IMG/VR virus record: IMGVR_UViG_3300022933_000011
Coordinates: 1-38,571 of that record
Source of the DNA: a virus
DNA length: 38,571 bases
Strand: one strand, 5' to 3'
The notes under the pieces are model-generated. The model had not been told where the DNA came from, made no database searches, and was given only the letters and a program-made list of their open reading frames with translations. The position numbers and the translations under genes are program-made. This document shows, one piece after another, positions 19,874 through 27,371 of this stretch. Every line of letters starts with the position of its first letter. Position 1 is the stretch's first letter.

Positions 19874-20069
19874 AACGCCTCATTCCTCTCTGGGCCTTCG
19901 CCCACAATTTGTCGGACTCGGTTTGAGCCCATGTTCTTGCCTTGCTTATCTTTTTGTTTTCGCCGACAGGTTTAAGTCCCTCGGTTTCTATGTCATACGC
20001 TGATTTGCCGGATAGTTGTTCCTGCTCCAGTTGCCGAAGCAACCCGTCAGTCTGTTTTGGGGACCTCAA
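19866..20069 (-). CDS. Hypothetical basic protein, 67 aa
   Basis: TTG start at 20069 overlapping the end of the previous gene; no ATG is available. Sequence is polar and basic (SKARTWAQTESDKLWAKAQR near residues 41-60). No family recognised. It is supported mainly by tight packing between two overlapping neighbours. Confidence 0.45.
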   Translation of the reverse strand: MRSPKQTDGLLRQLEQEQLSGKSAYDIETEGLKPVGENKKISKARTWAQTESDKLWAKAQRGMRRYA

Positions 20070-20556
20070 GGTTCACCCAACCTTCGTAGCCGTGCTTCTC
20101 AAACAAAACCTCCGCTCGGTAGATCCTGCTGTACCGCAATGCTGCTGTCGGGCCCTGCGTTTTGATTGACTCCTCGGGCATCAGAATGATCCCAGGTTCG
20201 TGGTCATCAATCATTACACCGTTCATCACGATGAAGCCGTCGTTGCCGACGCTGATAACTGTGTTCTCATCGATGATTTCCCAACCGTAGAACACCTTGA
20301 GTTTACGGTTCAGATTCATCGCCAAGCGCGCCATCATCGAAACGGCGATGTTGTGGGCGATCGAAGCCGCCAACGCCGAATCCTGATCGCCTACGTGTTT
20401 ATGGGCGATCGCCAAAGCGGCCTCCCACTGGTCGTCTGCAACCTGTAGGGCGCTCGCCATTTCGTCAAGGTCTTGTTGCGGAACGTCTTCACGTCCGCGG
20501 GCCAAGTGGTGTTGTGAATTGTTGTTGCTCATGTCTTCCTCATTGTTGTTTGTCAT
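20047..20556 (-). CDS. Hypothetical protein, 169 aa
   Basis: ATG 20556 overlaps the helicase stop (ATGA) and follows GAGGA; a second in-frame ATG at 20532 also has GAGGA. N-terminal 30 residues are Asn/Gln-rich and disordered. A helical region (EMASALQVADDQWEAALAIA) follows, then a beta-rich part with IVMNGVMIDDHEPGIILMPE. No family recognised. Its place between the SNF2 helicase and a small basic protein suggests a role in the same process. Confidence 0.6.
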   Translation of the reverse strand: MTNNNEEDMSNNNSQHHLARGREDVPQQDLDEMASALQVADDQWEAALAIAHKHVGDQDSALAASIAHNIAVSMMARLAMNLNRKLKVFYGWEIIDENTVISVGNDGFIVMNGVMIDDHEPGIILMPEESIKTQGPTAALRYSRIYRAEVLFEKHGYEGWVNLEVPKTD

Positions 20557-22802
20557 TGTGTCCTCGCTATAAGGGTTTTGACGAGATCGTTCAGGACGCT
20601 GTCCTGTGTTGCCTCGTCACCGTCGGTGACGGCGTCCACAACGACCCGCTTCTTTTGGATCAGTTCGTAGATGTCGTCATCGATAGTTCCTTCGGCCAGC
20701 ATGTACCACGCTGACACGTTGTTGCTTTGGCCGATGCGGTGGCACCGGTCCTCGGCCTGGTCATGTTCGGCTGGGGTCCAGCCCTGCTCAACGAACAGAA
20801 CATCTGACGCCGAGGTGAGGGTAAGGCCCACCCCGCCAGCCTTCATGTTCAAAACAATCACGCGGCTGTCCTCGTCATTCTGGAAAGCGTCGATTGCTTC
20901 TTGGCGCTTGTCCATGGAATCCTTGCCAGCAACACGCAAGCCGCCATACCGACTGGCGATCTGATCCACCACAGAAACGTGGTGGGCGAAGACAACCAAC
21001 TTGCGGTTGGTGCTGTCCAGGAACGTGTCGATCCATTCACACGCAGCGTCCACTTTGCCTTCACCAGCGAGACGCTTGAGAGTCGTGATCTTCGCAAGTT
21101 GGTCAGCGGCGTTGCCACTGGAACCACTCTCTGAGAAATACGCCAACGTGTCGGCCTCGGCCGCACGGTACTCCTTGATCGCCGGACCACTCAGGTCGAC
21201 CTCGATTGTGTAACGCTCCTTTTCGGGAAGTTCGATCAGCACGTCAACCTTGTTGCGTCGGACGTAACAGGTCTGGCGGAGTGTCGTGTTCAACTCTTCC
21301 TCATTGGAGGAACCCGTGAAATCCCAACCCCAGCCGTTGTGCTTGGCGTTGCAGTACCGCTTCCTGAAATTCCACGACCCGCCGAAATCTTCGATGCGAT
21401 CAAGGATCTCCAATTGTGCCACCAATTCGACGGGGCGGTTCAAAACAGGCGTACCGGTCAACGCTAGGACCATGCCCTCATCGGGGATGGCTTTTGCGAT
21501 GTCTTTGAGCGCCTTGGTTCGCGCCGCCGCAGAGTTCTTCGCGTAATGGCTCTCGTCGAAGATCAGCGACTGAAAGCCCACGGCGATCAAGGCATCCTTC
21601 TGCCTGGAGAGAATGTCATAGTTGACAATCACCACGTCAGCGTTCTTCACACCAGTCTTGCTGTCCACGACATGCGTGGTCTTGCCGGGCAACCACATGC
21701 GAACCTCGCGCTGCCAGTTGCGCTTCAGGGAAGCGGGGCAAACAACAAGCGCCGGGTAAGCGTCACCGGCCTGCACCGACGCCAAGGCCTGAACGGTTTT
21801 ACCCAAACCCATTTCGTCAGCAATGAACGCCCGCCGCGTGTCGAGGGCATAGCGGACACCTGCCTTTTGGAAAGGCCTGAGCGCAAGCGCCACACCGGTA
21901 TCGGGGTGGACGGTACCCAAGCCCTTGACTACGAGATCTGCTTCCTTGGCTTCCGAATCGACGCCGCGGTTAACGGCTTCAGCCACCTTCTTCTGCAACT
22001 GGGCCTTGATCTCTGGATCGATATCAAAGTCATACACAGCGGCGACGCCAAGAGCCTGCTGAACGGACGTTGCGGGGATCATCCAAACCTTGCGCTTGGA
22101 ATCCCACCTGCGTCCCGTGATGGCCTTGACAGCATCGACAACATCCCCCTCATAGTCAAACGTGAAGACGAGAGTGCGCCCTTCGAGTGTGACGGTCCGC
22201 TCCGGAGCGAGTGCCTCTGGGGCTGCCGCCTTCTGTGAAGCAAGGGCTTCTGCTACTACAGCATCCGTGGCGAAGTCGTGGGTCTCCACAAACGCACGGA
22301 GCATCCCCGCAGCGTCGATAGGAACGAACCAGCGCTTCCTGTTGGAGTCCCAGCGGGACCCAACGATTTTCCTGATGGCCGACACAAGGGCCCCGTCGTA
22401 GTGGAAAGCAACAACGAACATGTCGTCTTCAAGGATGACGGAGCGCGACAGAGCAGCCTCACGGACTCGTTCCGCTTGGCGTGCTTCGTCGCGTCCATCC
22501 CCACGAACCTCAGGCGGGGTTGGGAGATCGGCGTAGGAGTAGCCGTGTTTCTCCAACTGGCTCTTGTACTTGGCCAGCATGCGGTACGTCTCCCAGGTGA
22601 CGGCGTCCGACATTTCGGACGGGTCCATCCCTACGACTCGGTGGCCGAACTTGGTGTCACTCCCGTTGAAGCCAACGCCGTCGTCGGAGGAGGCCCCGTC
22701 GCACTGCGACGCGATGGAGGCGCAAGCAGCCCAGATGGTGGTCTTTGTGTCTTCTTCTATGGTCATGGTCATGTCTTCACTCGTTTCAGTGGTTTCGTAC
22801 AC
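20553..22802 (-). CDS. SNF2 helicase with two HARP domains (SMARCAL1-like annealing helicase)
   Basis: Two tandem HARP-type repeats precede the motor: about residues 124-185 (VVAFHYDGALVSAIRKIVGS; RWDSNRKRWFVPI) and 198-260 (VFTFDYEGDVVDAVKAITGR; RWDSKRKVWMIPA). The SNF2 core then shows ADEMGLGKTVQALASV (Walker A), VVCPASLKRNWQREV (Ia), LIFDESHYAKN (DEAH-type box as DESH), ALTGTPVLNRPVELV (III), and in the C-terminal lobe LNMKAGGVGLTLTSA and AEDRCHRIGQ. HARP-SNF2 proteins such as SMARCAL1 reanneal ssDNA and remodel stalled forks. GTG 22802 lies six bases after the -10 (leaderless); ATG 22772 with GAGTGAAGAC is an alternative. Confidence 0.9.
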   Translation of the reverse strand: MYETTETSEDMTMTIEEDTKTTIWAACASIASQCDGASSDDGVGFNGSDTKFGHRVVGMDPSEMSDAVTWETYRMLAKYKSQLEKHGYSYADLPTPPEVRGDGRDEARQAERVREAALSRSVILEDDMFVVAFHYDGALVSAIRKIVGSRWDSNRKRWFVPIDAAGMLRAFVETHDFATDAVVAEALASQKAAAPEALAPERTVTLEGRTLVFTFDYEGDVVDAVKAITGRRWDSKRKVWMIPATSVQQALGVAAVYDFDIDPEIKAQLQKKVAEAVNRGVDSEAKEADLVVKGLGTVHPDTGVALALRPFQKAGVRYALDTRRAFIADEMGLGKTVQALASVQAGDAYPALVVCPASLKRNWQREVRMWLPGKTTHVVDSKTGVKNADVVIVNYDILSRQKDALIAVGFQSLIFDESHYAKNSAAARTKALKDIAKAIPDEGMVLALTGTPVLNRPVELVAQLEILDRIEDFGGSWNFRKRYCNAKHNGWGWDFTGSSNEEELNTTLRQTCYVRRNKVDVLIELPEKERYTIEVDLSGPAIKEYRAAEADTLAYFSESGSSGNAADQLAKITTLKRLAGEGKVDAACEWIDTFLDSTNRKLVVFAHHVSVVDQIASRYGGLRVAGKDSMDKRQEAIDAFQNDEDSRVIVLNMKAGGVGLTLTSASDVLFVEQGWTPAEHDQAEDRCHRIGQSNNVSAWYMLAEGTIDDDIYELIQKKRVVVDAVTDGDEATQDSVLNDLVKTLIARTQ

Positions 22803-22808
22803 ACATCT

Positions 22809-22864
22809 ATGCTACCACCGGTTGACCGAACTGCCAACCTCTGGAGCGAGACGACGCTCGTCAC
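22809..22864 (-). promoter_or_regulatory. Promoter of the helicase gene with degenerate CRP-like box
   Basis: -10 TAGCAT (22809-22814), 17-nt spacer, -35 TTGGCA (22832-22837). The GTGAC half-site of GTGAC-GAGC-GTCGT (22851-22864) is intact and the other half is degraded; centre near -55.5. It is the only promoter of this family found outside the left arm. Confidence 0.6.
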
Positions 22865-22868
22865 GCCC

Positions 22869-23159
22869 CTACGAGTTTCTGGCGCTCATCCTCAATGTGT
22901 GAATCTCCCGAGCCAACGACACCATTTGCTGAACCAGTGGCTTTGACACACCCAACTTTTTCGCTATCTGCGAATAAGTAAACCCGCCACCGCCGTTTCC
23001 AAAATCACACGCCTCTTTCACAGAAAGTGCCCGCTGGGTAATCACTGTCTCCCTGAACAAATGCAACGCTGGCAAAACTTTGGTGTTCAAAATCCGAGCC
23101 CGCTCCAACGGGTCCTCGGTATCCATCGCTTCTCTCATCAGGGGATCCAGTTTGATCAT
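22869..23159 (-). CDS. HTH protein, 96 aa
   Basis: Contains YSQIAKKLGVSKPLVQQMVS (about residues 65-84), a clear HTH of the sigma70-region-4/MarR-like shape, preceded by a helical region. Probably a DNA-binding regulator or replication accessory. ATG 23159 overlaps the RusA stop (ATGA). A GTGTGAATCT match (22897-22906) falls inside its coding sequence and is the only copy away from the left arm. Confidence 0.65.
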   Translation of the reverse strand: MIKLDPLMREAMDTEDPLERARILNTKVLPALHLFRETVITQRALSVKEACDFGNGGGGFTYSQIAKKLGVSKPLVQQMVSLAREIHTLRMSARNS

Positions 23160-23533
23160 CGGGCCCCAACCTCGTTCACTACGATCAGCGCCCTGTCGTC
23201 CCCGCCGTCGACCTGAGGGGCACGGAACTCTAGGGCCCGCACAAAGTTTGGGCCGTCGTCGGGGAGCACCCCAGCGTCCACCAGCCCGTCGATACATGCC
23301 TTTGCCACCGGGAAATGGCCACCAGTGTCAGCCATGTGGCGGCGATCTTTCCGCAGCGGGACAAACACCACCTCAATTGCTTTCAGCGGAGGAACCCCCG
23401 CCTCCGTCGCCACATGAAGCGCTGCCTCTCGCCACGCTTTCACCAACTTCGCCCGCTTGTGATAATGCATACCTCGCTCGCTGTTCAAGGTGAACAACTT
23501 CCCTGGGATCACGAGCGTCCAACAACGATTCAC
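23156..23533 (-). CDS. rusA: RusA-like Holliday junction resolvase, 125 aa
   Basis: RusA-family resolvases cut four-way junctions. The catalytic region is seen as MADTGGHFPVAKACIDGLVD (about residues 68-87) followed by AGVLPDDG, matching the D-x-K-x-x-D-G pattern of the family; N-terminal IPGKLFTLNSERGMHYHKRA matches the usual P-x-K-x-R opening. Length is typical (about 120 aa). The gene is coupled to the downstream HTH gene and sits between the helicase-loader-like and SNF2 genes, so it plausibly resolves junctions made at stalled or recombining forks. Confidence 0.8.
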   Translation of the reverse strand: MNRCWTLVIPGKLFTLNSERGMHYHKRAKLVKAWREAALHVATEAGVPPLKAIEVVFVPLRKDRRHMADTGGHFPVAKACIDGLVDAGVLPDDGPNFVRALEFRAPQVDGGDDRALIVVNEVGAR

Positions 23534-23560
23534 ATAGGCAGCCTATCCGCGCGTGGTTTG

Positions 23561-23869
23561 TCATTGGAGGGATTCCCTGATCCCACGAAGACGCTCCGCC
23601 GATTCCTCCTTCGACAGGGGACGCCCCGCCCCAAGGGCCGGACGGTAAATCTCTATTTTTCTACAAGCCAAGAGGTGCTCGCGGAACTCCGCCCACGACG
23701 GCCAAAACTTGCAGTTGTCCTCCACGCTTTTCGCTGCCACGGTCGCTTGGTCAAAATCAAACGGGGCAAGATTCGACGCCCAGTTGTGGACCTCTTCGGT
23801 GCTCAACTTTTTCGACGGGAACGACAAGGCGAGTTTCGCCAAAACGTAATCCGATTCGTCTTCGGTCAT
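23561..23869 (-). CDS. Helicase-loader-like protein (G39P type), 102 aa
   Basis: The layout YVLAKLALSFPSKKLSTEEV (residues 7-26), then WASNLAPFDFDQATVAAKSV and FWPSWAEFREHLLACR (about 57-72) fits the loader/inhibitor of phage replicative helicase (phage SPP1 G39P family) by recalled pattern. It is next to the replication initiator, as expected. ATG 23869 overlaps the upstream stop by one base (TGATG). The C-terminal 30 residues are charged and probably disordered, as in G39P. Confidence 0.55.
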   Translation of the reverse strand: MTEDESDYVLAKLALSFPSKKLSTEEVHNWASNLAPFDFDQATVAAKSVEDNCKFWPSWAEFREHLLACRKIEIYRPALGAGRPLSKEESAERLRGIRESLQ

Positions 23870-24024
23870 CACGCCCACCGGGTGGCCTTACGAGAGCCCG
23901 ACTGGCGCTGTTCGGCGCGCTTCGTAAAACCCTCTTGCTTCTCCTTCTCGGCCCGTTCTTCGCGGGCCTCATCCAGGTCCTTCTTCGTGAACGTTCCGTC
24001 CGTGTAGTTCGTGTCGATTCCCAT
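23869..24024 (-). CDS. Hypothetical microprotein, 51 aa
   Basis: Begins MGIDTNYTDGTFTKKDLDEA at ATG 24024 with GAGGA upstream and ends in the TGATG shared with the next gene. Highly charged single helix (EAREERAEKEKQEGFTKRAE). It overlaps the end of the initiator gene by 56 bases in another frame. Function unknown. Confidence 0.6.
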   Translation of the reverse strand: MGIDTNYTDGTFTKKDLDEAREERAEKEKQEGFTKRAEQRQSGSRKATRWA

Positions 24025-24853
24025 GCCGTTCCTCTCTCACTTGTTTGATTGCGTCCCACCCCTTTGGGGCGGTTGTGGTTTCTTCCGCCGACATCGTTGC
24101 CGGGTCCAACTCAGACCAGTGATTGGCGATCGCCATCGGAGTCATCGAAGCACCTGGAAACTTGCGGCGGTACATCTTTGCTCGTGTGTGGATTTCTTCT
24201 GCTGTCGCTTTGGACTCCTTGAGCAACTTCACGGCACGGTTGTAGCGGCCGCGTTCGTTGCTGTTGATTGTCGCCGCGTTCACTCCGCAGGTTTCCATGA
24301 GCGCGTCCCAGATAGCGTCACGCTTGCGTTGACGTTCTGGGCGCTTAGGTTCCAGAGCGGTTTTATTACGGTTATATAACGGTTCGGTAGTCAGGGCTTG
24401 ACCACCCTGGGTAGTCAGGGCTTGACCACCCTGGGTAGTCAGGGCTTGACCACCCTGGGTAGTCACAGTGACCACCCTCGTTTCAGGTTCATCGGGCCCA
24501 GGGTGGTCAGACTGACCACCCTCATTCTCATTGGCGGGGGCTTCATTCTCATTACTGTCAGGGGCAAGTTCGAGTTTCACCACCGGAGCGAAGTCCATCT
24601 CCACCGTGTACGACGTGGACTTTCGGCCATTCCCAGACGACTTGGTGAGAAGCCCCCGTTCCACAAGTTTTTTCACACACCGCTGAACCGTTGACTTCGA
24701 CAATCGCGTATACCGGGCCAACGTCTCCAACGACGGGAACGCACCCGCCCCGTTCGGTTGAGCGTGGTTAGCGATTCCCAACAAGACGAACTTTTCGTTA
24801 GTGGTCACCTCGCCCTCCAACTCCAGAACCCACACCATGCATTCAATCGCCAC
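23969..24853 (-). CDS. Winged-helix replication initiator-like protein, 294 aa
   Basis: The N-terminal 90 residues form a winged helix (LLGIANHAQPNGAGAFPSLE; TLARYTRLSKSTVQRCVKKL; VERGLLTKSSGNGRKSTSYT), the HTH_36-type domain common in phage replisome-organiser proteins. A linker with three 8-residue repeats (GGQALTTQ) follows near 133-157, then a DnaD-like C-terminal part (YNRAVKLLKESKATAEEIHT; FPGASMTPMAIANHWSEL). GTG 24853 follows GCAGGAGA. The DNA encoding the repeat linker forms iteron-like repeats beside an AT-rich stretch, so the gene probably contains its own origin, as lambda O does. Confidence 0.75.
   Translation of the reverse strand: MAIECMVWVLELEGEVTTNEKFVLLGIANHAQPNGAGAFPSLETLARYTRLSKSTVQRCVKKLVERGLLTKSSGNGRKSTSYTVEMDFAPVVKLELAPDSNENEAPANENEGGQSDHPGPDEPETRVVTVTTQGGQALTTQGGQALTTQGGQALTTEPLYNRNKTALEPKRPERQRKRDAIWDALMETCGVNAATINSNERGRYNRAVKLLKESKATAEEIHTRAKMYRRKFPGASMTPMAIANHWSELDPATMSAEETTTAPKGWDAIKQVREERHGNRHELHGRNVHEEGPG
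24361..24385. other. AT-rich stretch beside the iterons (possible unwinding element)
   Basis: A run TTTTATTACGGTTATATAAC within a GC-rich gene, directly adjoining the repeats at 24386. AT-rich DNA next to initiator sites is the usual place of origin melting. Confidence 0.5.
24386..24521. repeat. Iteron-like repeats inside the initiator gene (probable origin)
   Basis: Three exact 24-bp direct repeats at 24386-24409, 24410-24433 and 24434-24457 (core TTGACCACCCTG), a shortened fourth copy at 24458-24478, and a perfect inverted repeat GGGTGGTCA-GAC-TGACCACCC at 24501-24521 built from the same core. The repeats stay in frame and encode GGQALTTQ units. The arrangement, iterons plus adjacent AT-rich DNA within the initiator gene, matches lambdoid-type origins. 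Confidence 0.7.
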
Positions 24854-24871
24854 TAGGTCTCCTGCGGTTAC

Positions 24872-25441
24872 TTAATTGTGGACACGGCCGATGACAGCCT
24901 TCACGCTGCGCTTGACATCGCAGAAACTGTCAGGGTCCACGCCTGGGATGTGCGCCCGCAAAGCGGTCACCCTCCAGTCGCGGAAGGCCGCACACGCTAG
25001 CAGCCGCTCCACGACAGCGTCCAACCATGGAGCGACAATCGCCCGTTCACTAACAAACTCACCGGTTTCCTGATCCAAGTACTCGCGTTGAGCGATCTCG
25101 TCGAGAGCCGTATTCACCACAGCACGAATCAAAACCTTGTTTTGCCAATTCGTCCGATAATTCGATACCCGCTTCTCAACTGTCAAAGGCCCGCGTTCAA
25201 ACTTCCGTGTTTCCAACCGATCCATGATCGTGACCAATGTCGGGTTGGCTTCGTTATCGATCTCACGGACATCAGCCTTCAGTGCCTTGATGACCTCCAA
25301 CAGGTCGACCATCTGATCGGCGGTTTCAGCGAGATCCCCACCCTCAGCCGCTTCCTGGGCCTCCCGGATCGTGTCATTGAGAAGCAGCCGCAGATCACGG
25401 GCCTGCTCTTCGATTTCAACAATTCGTTCATTAAGCGCCAC
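24872..25441 (-). CDS. Hypothetical phage protein, 189 aa
   Basis: ATG 25441 lies inside the end of the upstream HIRAN gene. The N-terminal 90 residues are helical/coiled coil (ERIVEIEEQARDLRLLLNDT; QMVDLLEVIKALKADVREID); the rest is mixed. No family recognised with confidence. Its location in the replication block just before the initiator suggests a replication role. Confidence 0.55.
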   Translation of the reverse strand: MALNERIVEIEEQARDLRLLLNDTIREAQEAAEGGDLAETADQMVDLLEVIKALKADVREIDNEANPTLVTIMDRLETRKFERGPLTVEKRVSNYRTNWQNKVLIRAVVNTALDEIAQREYLDQETGEFVSERAIVAPWLDAVVERLLACAAFRDWRVTALRAHIPGVDPDSFCDVKRSVKAVIGRVHN

Positions 25442-25772
25442 GATCGAACACCCTCAACCTCAAACCGGGACGGTCAGCATTCTCGGGTGACACAATTATC
25501 CGATCCACGACGGCAAGCAACGTGTGTCCCCCGTCCATTAGCGCCGACAACTCCTTCGCTGTTTGCTTGGGGACATACCCGACGTGTCTCTCCCCGACGG
25601 CGACCTTGATGGCGTTCGGGTCTACAGGATTGTGAGACTCGCGAATGAGATGTGCCCTCAGGGGACGCCCCGCCAATGCGATGGCGCGACCCACAGCAAA
25701 GATATTCGCCGGATAATCGGAACCTCTGAACGTCACCCCCACAACGGGGACTTCGATCGGCGATTTAACCAT
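25431..25772 (-). CDS. HIRAN-domain protein, 113 aa
   Basis: HIRAN domains (from HLTF/Rad5) recognise 3' ends of ssDNA at stalled forks. Signature pieces visible: VVGVTFRGSDYPAN (about residues 10-23), LIRESHNPVDPNAIKVAVGE (43-62), HVGYVPKQTAKELSALMDGG (64-83). The protein is essentially this one domain. ATG 25772 overlaps the upstream stop by 8 bases. Together with the HARP-SNF2 helicase and RusA it makes a plausible fork-remodelling set (inferred). Confidence 0.75.
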   Translation of the reverse strand: MVKSPIEVPVVGVTFRGSDYPANIFAVGRAIALAGRPLRAHLIRESHNPVDPNAIKVAVGERHVGYVPKQTAKELSALMDGGHTLLAVVDRIIVSPENADRPGLRLRVFDRGA

Positions 25773-26556
25773 TGGGGGCTCCGAACAGAGCATCGTCGTC
25801 AGCTAAACTATCGGCGTACTCGTCGCTGATCGTTGAGACGGCAGCGTAGACAGCGTTGTATTGGCTACGACTCACCATGGGCCAACATCTGCCATTGACC
25901 TTGTCATGCGCCGCACGCGCTTTGTCTTGGAACTCGTCCGACAGTTCAGAGACCATCGCCTTCAACGCGTCGTGGGCTTCTTCCTGTGCGAACAGGTCAG
26001 GCCACGCATCGGCGCTGTCGATTATTGCGACCTCCTCCTCCGTGATCTCTTCGATATCGATGATGTCGTCTGCTCCGCTTAACGCAACGATTGTTTCATT
26101 TTTGACTTCAATGACAGCCGTTTCGTTTTCTGGCGCTGGGGGGAGTTCCGCTGGCGCATCTAACGCTTCAATGCCGTGCCGGATTGCTGAATGCTCGGCC
26201 ATGCGCTTCTTGTACTGCACAAAGACGCGCAGATCGTCCGTAGTGTCTGGATAGCCGCCACGCTTCAAAGCGCGACCGAGAGCCTTCGTGCACAGGATGT
26301 TCCATCCGTCGCTGACATGCTCGCTGCGACCACCCTTCGCATCAGATACAGGCTTGTACCCAACAATTGGGGAGGTGTCGCCGGGGTGCTTGAAGATGGT
26401 AGCGACGCAGTACTGTTCGCTGCCCCCGAAGTCTTTTGGGATACCAAGTTCGATGCCTGGGGCGGCGTGGAACTCGACGCTAGCGTCTGGGTGGTCTTCC
26501 TTGAAAATCCCCCAGCGGAGCGATGGGCTAACGTAATTTTCGGCGATTTGTGCCAT
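25765..26556 (-). CDS. Conserved phage protein of unknown function, 263 aa
   Basis: ATG 26556 has AGGAGG nine bases upstream; the longer frame to 26745 is rejected. The first 120 residues contain WGIFKEDHPDASVEFHAAPG and a segment NILCTKALGRALKRGGYPDT, a pattern I associate with phage recombination or ssDNA-associated proteins, but without certainty. The central part is acidic (IIDIEEITEEEVAIIDSADA) and the C-terminal part is helical. It leads the replication block (HIRAN, initiator, loader, resolvase), so a role in DNA metabolism is likely. Confidence 0.6.
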   Translation of the reverse strand: MAQIAENYVSPSLRWGIFKEDHPDASVEFHAAPGIELGIPKDFGGSEQYCVATIFKHPGDTSPIVGYKPVSDAKGGRSEHVSDGWNILCTKALGRALKRGGYPDTTDDLRVFVQYKKRMAEHSAIRHGIEALDAPAELPPAPENETAVIEVKNETIVALSGADDIIDIEEITEEEVAIIDSADAWPDLFAQEEAHDALKAMVSELSDEFQDKARAAHDKVNGRCWPMVSRSQYNAVYAAVSTISDEYADSLADDDALFGAPNG

Positions 26557-26683
26557 GTCTTTATGCCTCCTGATCAGGTGGTTTGTGGGTTTGACTCCGC
26601 GGCAACCATCTAGATGTACGTAATGGGCCTCGCGGCGTCCAGAACGATCATACCGTGGCGTGCCAGTAGACACAACCTCTTCG

Positions 26684-26923
26684 TTAGATCTCCCGCCCAC
26701 CCACAGATACCACAGCGTTATTGAACAGATGCTGCAATACAGCAAACTGATTAGCCCCGCCCGTCAAATTGAACATGGCGACGACATCCCAATAATCGTC
26801 ATCCTGGGATTCCTTGATATGGATGAACGCTTCTTTATCGAACAGCCGGACACCAAGAACTAAAGCAGTCGCCATCCCGTACTCAGGGACGGCGCAGCCC
26901 AACCGGTACCTGTAAGAAGCCAT
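26684..26923 (-). CDS. Hypothetical protein, 79 aa
   Basis: Begins MASYRYRLGCAVPEYGMATA at ATG 26923; beta-rich with ALVLGVRLFDKEAFIHI and DYWDVVAMFNLTGGANQFAV. No membrane segment, family not recognised. It lies between the tail accessory ORFs and the replication block, with a short gap on both sides. Confidence 0.55.
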   Translation of the reverse strand: MASYRYRLGCAVPEYGMATALVLGVRLFDKEAFIHIKESQDDDYWDVVAMFNLTGGANQFAVLQHLFNNAVVSVGGREI

Positions 26924-26957
26924 GCCCTATTCTTGCCCACAGCGAAGGGCGAGGGAG

Positions 26958-27155
26958 TTATGCGTCGTCGTCTACGACAACAGCCGAGGCAGGCTCAGTC
27001 ATGTCGGCAATGATGTCGGAATGCTGAGCACGCATAGCGTCAATCAAAGCATCCTTAACAGCCATCTCCGCTGTCATCTGAGCAATCTGAGTTGTCAAGC
27101 GATTGATAACCGCCTGAACGTCGATCTGTGGATCCGCTGTCTGGGTATCAGTCAT
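26958..27155 (-). CDS. Coiled-coil microprotein, 65 aa
   Basis: The middle (about 10-50: VQAVINRLTTQIAQMTAEMA...) is an amphipathic helix with heptad spacing, and the C-terminus is acidic and ends in VVVDDDA. Likely oligomeric; it is the second ORF downstream of the tail-tip gene, so it may assist the tail. Function unknown. Confidence 0.5.
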   Translation of the reverse strand: MTDTQTADPQIDVQAVINRLTTQIAQMTAEMAVKDALIDAMRAQHSDIIADMTEPASAVVVDDDA

Positions 27156-27164
27156 GCGGGGAGT

Positions 27165-27356
27165 CTACAGGGTGGGATCGGCAACGGCGGCGATTGCTTC
27201 CTGCCGCGCCATGTTCCACAACTCTGTGTTCACCAAGGCTTGCACCCAATCGGTGACAACTGTGAGGCGCTCTTCGGCGGTGACTGCTTCGGCGCCCAGG
27301 TAGGCAACGAACGCCTCGACACGAGCGTCGGGCATGGTGGATGTGAATGTGGCCAT
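27165..27356 (-). CDS. Hypothetical protein, 63 aa
   Basis: Begins MATFTSTMPDARVEAFVAYL, all-helical by composition. First small ORF after the tail-tip gene (15 bp gap). No family recognised. Confidence 0.5.
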   Translation of the reverse strand: MATFTSTMPDARVEAFVAYLGAEAVTAEERLTVVTDWVQALVNTELWNMARQEAIAAVADPTL

Positions 27357-27371
27357 AAAGGGAGTCTACTC

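Noticed and set aside
22897-22906. GTGTGAATCT copy inside the HTH gene as a regulatory site
   Set aside because: It is within coding sequence with no TGCA box 28 bp upstream, and a single match of this length may be chance.
24386-24478. Possible CRISPR array
   Set aside because: The 24-bp units are directly adjacent without spacers and lie in frame within a gene.
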